The notes beneath the pieces were generated by a model. The model was not told the origin of the DNA. It saw only the letters and a program-made list of their open reading frames with translations, and did not search any database. DNA of 33,876 nucleotides from Peptococcaceae bacterium UBA3933. Its GTDB lineage: Bacteria > Bacillota > Peptococcia > Peptococcales > BICA1-8. Location: contig DGEF01000019.1 of assembly GCA_002385805.1 (NCBI GenBank), forward strand, positions 1 through 33,876, written 5' to 3'. A program made the translations under genes and the position numbers. Position 1 is the stretch's first letter, and the number at the start of each line of letters is the position of its first letter. Positions 31,399 to 33,876 of this stretch are shown in pieces.

Positions 31399-31653
31399 TT
31401 AAATAGCTTCCTCATATGCTTTTAAAACCGCAGTCTGAATTACATCTCTGGCTGAAGAAGAAATTGGGTGAGCAATATCCCTAAATTCACCATCAGGCAT
31501 TTTTTTACTGGGCATTGCTACGAAAAGTCCCTTTTGGCCTTCTACGACTTTCACATCATGTACTACAAAGGCATCATCGAAGGTAACGGAAACAATAGCC
31601 TTCATTCTCCCTTCCAGGTTAATCTTCCTGATCCGTACATCTGTAATATTCAT
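31399..31653 (-). CDS. spoVG: SpoVG regulatory RNA/DNA-binding protein
   Basis: This 84-aa SpoVG protein contains MNITDVRIRKINLEGRMKAI, DDAFVVHDVKVVEGQKGLFV and AMPSKKMPDGEFRDIAHPIS, nearly the whole family consensus. SpoVG influences asymmetric septation and cortex formation and binds RNA and DNA in several Firmicutes. The ATG at 31651-31653 gives the standard N-terminus; the frame runs 15 codons further back without family similarity. Upstream GGTGG lies about 10-12 nt before the ATG. Its promoter region carries an exact sigma-H pattern and an AT-rich tract. Confidence 0.98.
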   Translation of the reverse strand: MNITDVRIRKINLEGRMKAIVSVTFDDAFVVHDVKVVEGQKGLFVAMPSKKMPDGEFRDIAHPISSSARDVIQTAVLKAYEEAI

Positions 31654-31705
31654 GTCCACTTCACCACCTTCCCGAAATGCGGAACATTTTGACATCATTG
31701 ACCAT

Positions 31706-31732
31706 ATTCAACATTTGTTTGGAAATTCCTGC
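31706..31732 (-). promoter_or_regulatory. Sigma-H promoter of spoVG
   Basis: On the minus strand GCAGGAATT (31724-31732), 11 bp, GTTGAAT (31706-31712) match the sigma-H consensus RNAGGAWWW / RNNGAAT at every specified base. B. subtilis spoVG is a classic sigma-H gene. An AT-rich stretch (about 31745-31795), like the AbrB-binding AT-box of B. subtilis spoVG, lies directly upstream. Confidence 0.85.
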
Positions 31733-31774
31733 TTCACTATAAGAAAATTACCATTCTTTATTAAAATTATACAT

Positions 31775-32593
31775 TTAAATAAAAAAATTTTTTGCCTTAA
31801 TTTTTACTTCCCGTTTATTTTCATCTATACTGATGAGCTCTAAGAGTCCCAGATAGTTATTAACCAATTTACGCTCAGGTTCTTTGGTATAAACCAAGAC
31901 TCCCAAACCTAAAACCTCTGCTCTAAACTCTTTCATTAAGTCCATCATCCCTTTGGCCGTTCCTCCTGCTTTCATAAAATCATCAATGAGGATAACCTTG
32001 GATTCTTGCTTAAGCGCACGTCTGGCCAAAGACATGGTACTGATTTTTTTAGAAGAACCGGAAACATAACTGATACTAACGGCAGACCCTTCAGTAACTT
32101 TACTATCATCCCGAATAATCACTAACGGAACATTAAAAGCATTTGCCACCATTAAAGCTAAGGGTATACCTTTGGTTTGTACCGTTACAATATAATCTGG
32201 ATCTTTTCCCTGAAAACGGTGAGCAAATATTGCTCCTATTTTTGAAATAATGGTAGGGTCATAAATAATATCAGTCATATACAAAAACCCGCCGGGCAAA
32301 ATTCTTTCCGGGCTGGAAAGTTTTTCAGCCAAACTTTCCAGAAAACTCATTTCTTTTTCCGGGCTATGGTAGGGGAGAAATCTTACCCCTCCTGCTGCAC
32401 CTGCTACAGTTTCTAATTGACCTTGTCCCGTTTTTTGTAAAGTATCTTTGATAATTGCCAAGTCTTCACTAATACTGGATTTGGCCGCTTGGAAAAAGTC
32501 CGCGAAATACCCTAAAGTGAACATTTGCTGGGGATTTTCCAATAGTATTTTCGTCATAAGAACCATACGTTCACTTCTACGCCATTTTTCCAT
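31775..32593 (-). CDS. purR: Purine operon repressor PurR
   Basis: This 272-aa Gram-positive PurR has an N-terminal winged-helix DNA-binding domain, about residues 1-75 (RRSERMVLMTKILLENPQQM, SSISEDLAIIKD). The C-terminal phosphoribosyltransferase-like domain binds PRPP through LIDDFMKAGGTAKG at about 202-215. PRPP relieves repression of purine genes. The N-terminal region matches B. subtilis PurR closely in style. GGAGGGG precedes the ATG by 6 nt. A PurBox-like site in the leader suggests autoregulation, as known for B. subtilis purR. Confidence 0.96.
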   Translation of the reverse strand: MEKWRRSERMVLMTKILLENPQQMFTLGYFADFFQAAKSSISEDLAIIKDTLQKTGQGQLETVAGAAGGVRFLPYHSPEKEMSFLESLAEKLSSPERILPGGFLYMTDIIYDPTIISKIGAIFAHRFQGKDPDYIVTVQTKGIPLALMVANAFNVPLVIIRDDSKVTEGSAVSISYVSGSSKKISTMSLARRALKQESKVILIDDFMKAGGTAKGMMDLMKEFRAEVLGLGVLVYTKEPERKLVNNYLGLLELISIDENKREVKIKAKNFFI

Positions 32594-32614
32594 TTTTCTC
32601 CCCTCCGGTATCTA

Positions 32615-32640
32615 TATTTTCGGCTTATTTCCGAATATTT
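32615..32640. promoter_or_regulatory. PurBox-like operator in the purR leader
   Basis: On the plus strand ATTTCCGAATATT (32627-32639) matches the PurBox consensus AWWWCCGAACWWT at 12 of 13 positions. A weaker inverted TTTTCGG half-site lies at about 32617-32623. It is about 30 nt upstream of the purR start. Confidence 0.5.
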
Positions 32641-32699
32641 AATCCATCTTTTTTTAAATTTATTCACTTCTTTCTAATTATAACCAAAAATTTTTTTCC

Positions 32700-32870
32700 T
32701 TACCAGAGGAAAGCTTTTGGGTTAGGTTTTTTAGAGTAAGACTATACTATTAGGTGAAATTTTTGGTCAGACTGAGCTTTAGGGCCAACATTATTGGTCA
32801 GAATTATAAATAAAAAATTGGCCAGACTCCTTTTTTCAAGAGTCTGACCCAAAATTTAACCCCAAAGCTA
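32700..32870. repeat. Degenerate GGTCAGA/TTAACCC repeat cluster between purR and the aldolase gene
   Basis: CTTTTGGGTTAGGTTTTTT (from about 32715), TTTTTGGTCAGACTGAGC (32760 on) and TTGGTCAGAATT are inverted-orientation units. GAGTCTGACCCAAAATTTAA plus CCCCAAAGC (32840 on) is a forward unit. The meeting point of opposite units forms the terminator at 32812-32849. Confidence 0.7.
32812..32849 (-). terminator. Terminator of the aldolase gene, built from repeat units
   Basis: On the minus strand GGTCAGACTC pairs with GAGTCTGGCC (one G-T-type mismatch) and is followed by a T-run. Both arms are copies of the dispersed GTCAGA/TCTGAC repeat in opposite orientation. Confidence 0.82.
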
Positions 32871-33761
32871 TAAAAGTTTTGCTTTTTCCAGAATCCCCCG
32901 TAATTTAGTTTTGTCCTCTTCCTTTAAAGGTAATAAAGGTCTTCTGGGGAAACCTCCTATATACCCTAACATATCCATAGCTGCCTTTAATCCGGCAATA
33001 CCAAAGGTTGCTGTAATCGCGTTATTAACGGGAATCATTCTTAGCTGTAATTCTTTGGCTTCTTCGTATTTACCTTCTTTATAAAGTTGATAAATTTCTA
33101 CACATTCATTAGGACAACAAGTAGCTAAAGCCTGTATACCACCTCGAACCCCTAACATTAAACCCGGGAAAAATACATTGGCTGTACCAACTAAAACATT
33201 AAAATCATCAGGCGTCATGGAAATAAGCTGAGCCAGCTGAGTAACATTACCGGAACTGTCTTTAATGCCCACAATATTTGGATGAGTGGCCAGTTCGGCT
33301 ACAAAATCTGGGTCTAAATTTATGCCGGTGAATTTAGGAACATTATAAACCAGGATAGGAATCTCTGAATTGTTAGCTACTGTAAAAAAGTGTTCTCTTA
33401 AAGCAGCACGGTCCATTTTACCTTTATAGTAATGAGGAGTAATGATTAAAGCAGCGTCTGCACCTAACTGGGCACACTTGTTAGTAAGCTCTATGGTAGC
33501 CCGGGTTGATTCACAACCTGAACCCACAATAACCTTCTTACCCTGGGCACAAGCCCCTACACATGCTTTAACCAAAGCTAACTTTTCTTGTTCCGTTAAA
33601 TAAACATACTCCCCATTAGAACCGAAGACAACGAAACCGGCTAACCCCGTTTCATTCCATTTTGCCATGTTTTTGTCAAAAGCATTAAAATCCACATCAC
33701 CGTTTTCCGTAAAAGGTGTGGTAATAGGTGGATATACACCGGTAAGCTCTAACTTTGCCAC
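32868..33761 (-). CDS. Dihydrodipicolinate synthase-family aldolase, HOGA-like
   Basis: This 297-aa TIM-barrel lyase has the Schiff-base lysine Lys167 in GIKDSSGN and the catalytic Tyr139 in VYNVP. The motif at 47-51 is GSNGE, rather than the GTTGE of true DapA. That form is typical of 4-hydroxy-2-oxoglutarate aldolase and related pyruvate-dependent aldolases in the family, so a role in lysine synthesis should not be assumed. The start is a GTG (33759-33761) with AAGGAGG 7 nt upstream. A TATAAT lies further upstream within the last 60 nt of the window, with a poor -35. It is monocistronic, ending in its own terminator before purR. Confidence 0.85.
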   Translation of the reverse strand: MAKLELTGVYPPITTPFTENGDVDFNAFDKNMAKWNETGLAGFVVFGSNGEYVYLTEQEKLALVKACVGACAQGKKVIVGSGCESTRATIELTNKCAQLGADAALIITPHYYKGKMDRAALREHFFTVANNSEIPILVYNVPKFTGINLDPDFVAELATHPNIVGIKDSSGNVTQLAQLISMTPDDFNVLVGTANVFFPGLMLGVRGGIQALATCCPNECVEIYQLYKEGKYEEAKELQLRMIPVNNAITATFGIAGLKAAMDMLGYIGGFPRRPLLPLKEEDKTKLRGILEKAKLL

Positions 33762-33876
33762 TTGACTCCCTCCTTGTTTTAAAGTGCGGTAATAATTAAT
33801 AGACTTATCATTATATTCAAGAAATAAGTGGTTTTTCCTTCCAGATTACAATAAGATTTGTAATAAATCAAAAAAA

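Overview
The window is a stretch of core chromosome from an AT-rich, anaerobic-type, endospore-forming Firmicute, most likely a member of the Clostridia (Peptococcaceae- or Syntrophomonas-like; I cannot name the species). The evidence is the set of sporulation genes (spoIIE, spoVT, spoVG, yabP, yabQ, a SpoIID-like protein and a SPOCS-domain protein). Their order also follows the purR to ftsH/coaX segment near the replication origin of Bacillus subtilis. All 34 genes I accept lie on the minus strand, so transcription runs from high to low coordinates.

From the right-hand end, the layout is as follows. A dihydrodipicolinate-synthase-family aldolase (32868-33761) is followed by purR, spoVG (with a textbook sigma-H promoter), glmU, prs, rplY/ctc and pth. 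Next come a small PrsW-like membrane protein where B. subtilis has fin, then mfd, a PrsA-type foldase and spoVT (with a sigma-G-type promoter). These are followed by a SpoVB/YabM-type flippase, mazG, hup, rqcP, a SpoIID-like lipoprotein, yabP, yabQ, a DivIC/FtsB-like protein, an S1-domain protein, ppx/gppA, a tiny zinc-ribbon protein, a SPOCS-like protein with a long acidic tail, spoIIE, tilS, ftsH and ndk. The left end departs from the Bacillus order: an aminotransferase, a FlK-like hot-dog thioesterase, an unidentified small RNA with its own promoter and terminator, bioY under a BirA-like operator, an ECF S component, coaX, and the 5' end of a dus gene that runs off the window.

The genes cover cell-envelope precursors (prs, glmU, flippase), translation quality control and tRNA maintenance (pth, rqcP, tilS, dus, rplY), proteostasis (ftsH, PrsA), DNA repair (mfd), nucleotide sanitation and balance (mazG, ndk, purR), vitamin uptake and CoA synthesis (bioY, ECF S component, coaX), and entry into and progress through sporulation. 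At least thirteen intrinsic terminators divide the segment into short operons.

The unexpected content is between genes. Two ~205-bp, strongly palindromic elements lie 5 kb apart in opposite orientation (12911-13119 and 18101-18304), and one internal hairpin shows two compensatory base-pair changes between them. Each is next to a related block containing GATGCATC motifs and degenerate 31-33-bp tandem units. A related hairpin family built on GTCAGA/TCTGAC and GGGTTAA/TTAACCC arms occurs in at least three other gaps. A second mosaic of short repeats (CCACGGAT..., GTGACTAGTGAC..., AGTGGCTAGTTTTTAGTGG) fills most of the remaining gaps. These repeats have produced several spurious upstream start codons, so many gene starts here were chosen by ribosome-binding site. 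No tRNA, rRNA, CRISPR array, transposase or prophage gene was seen.
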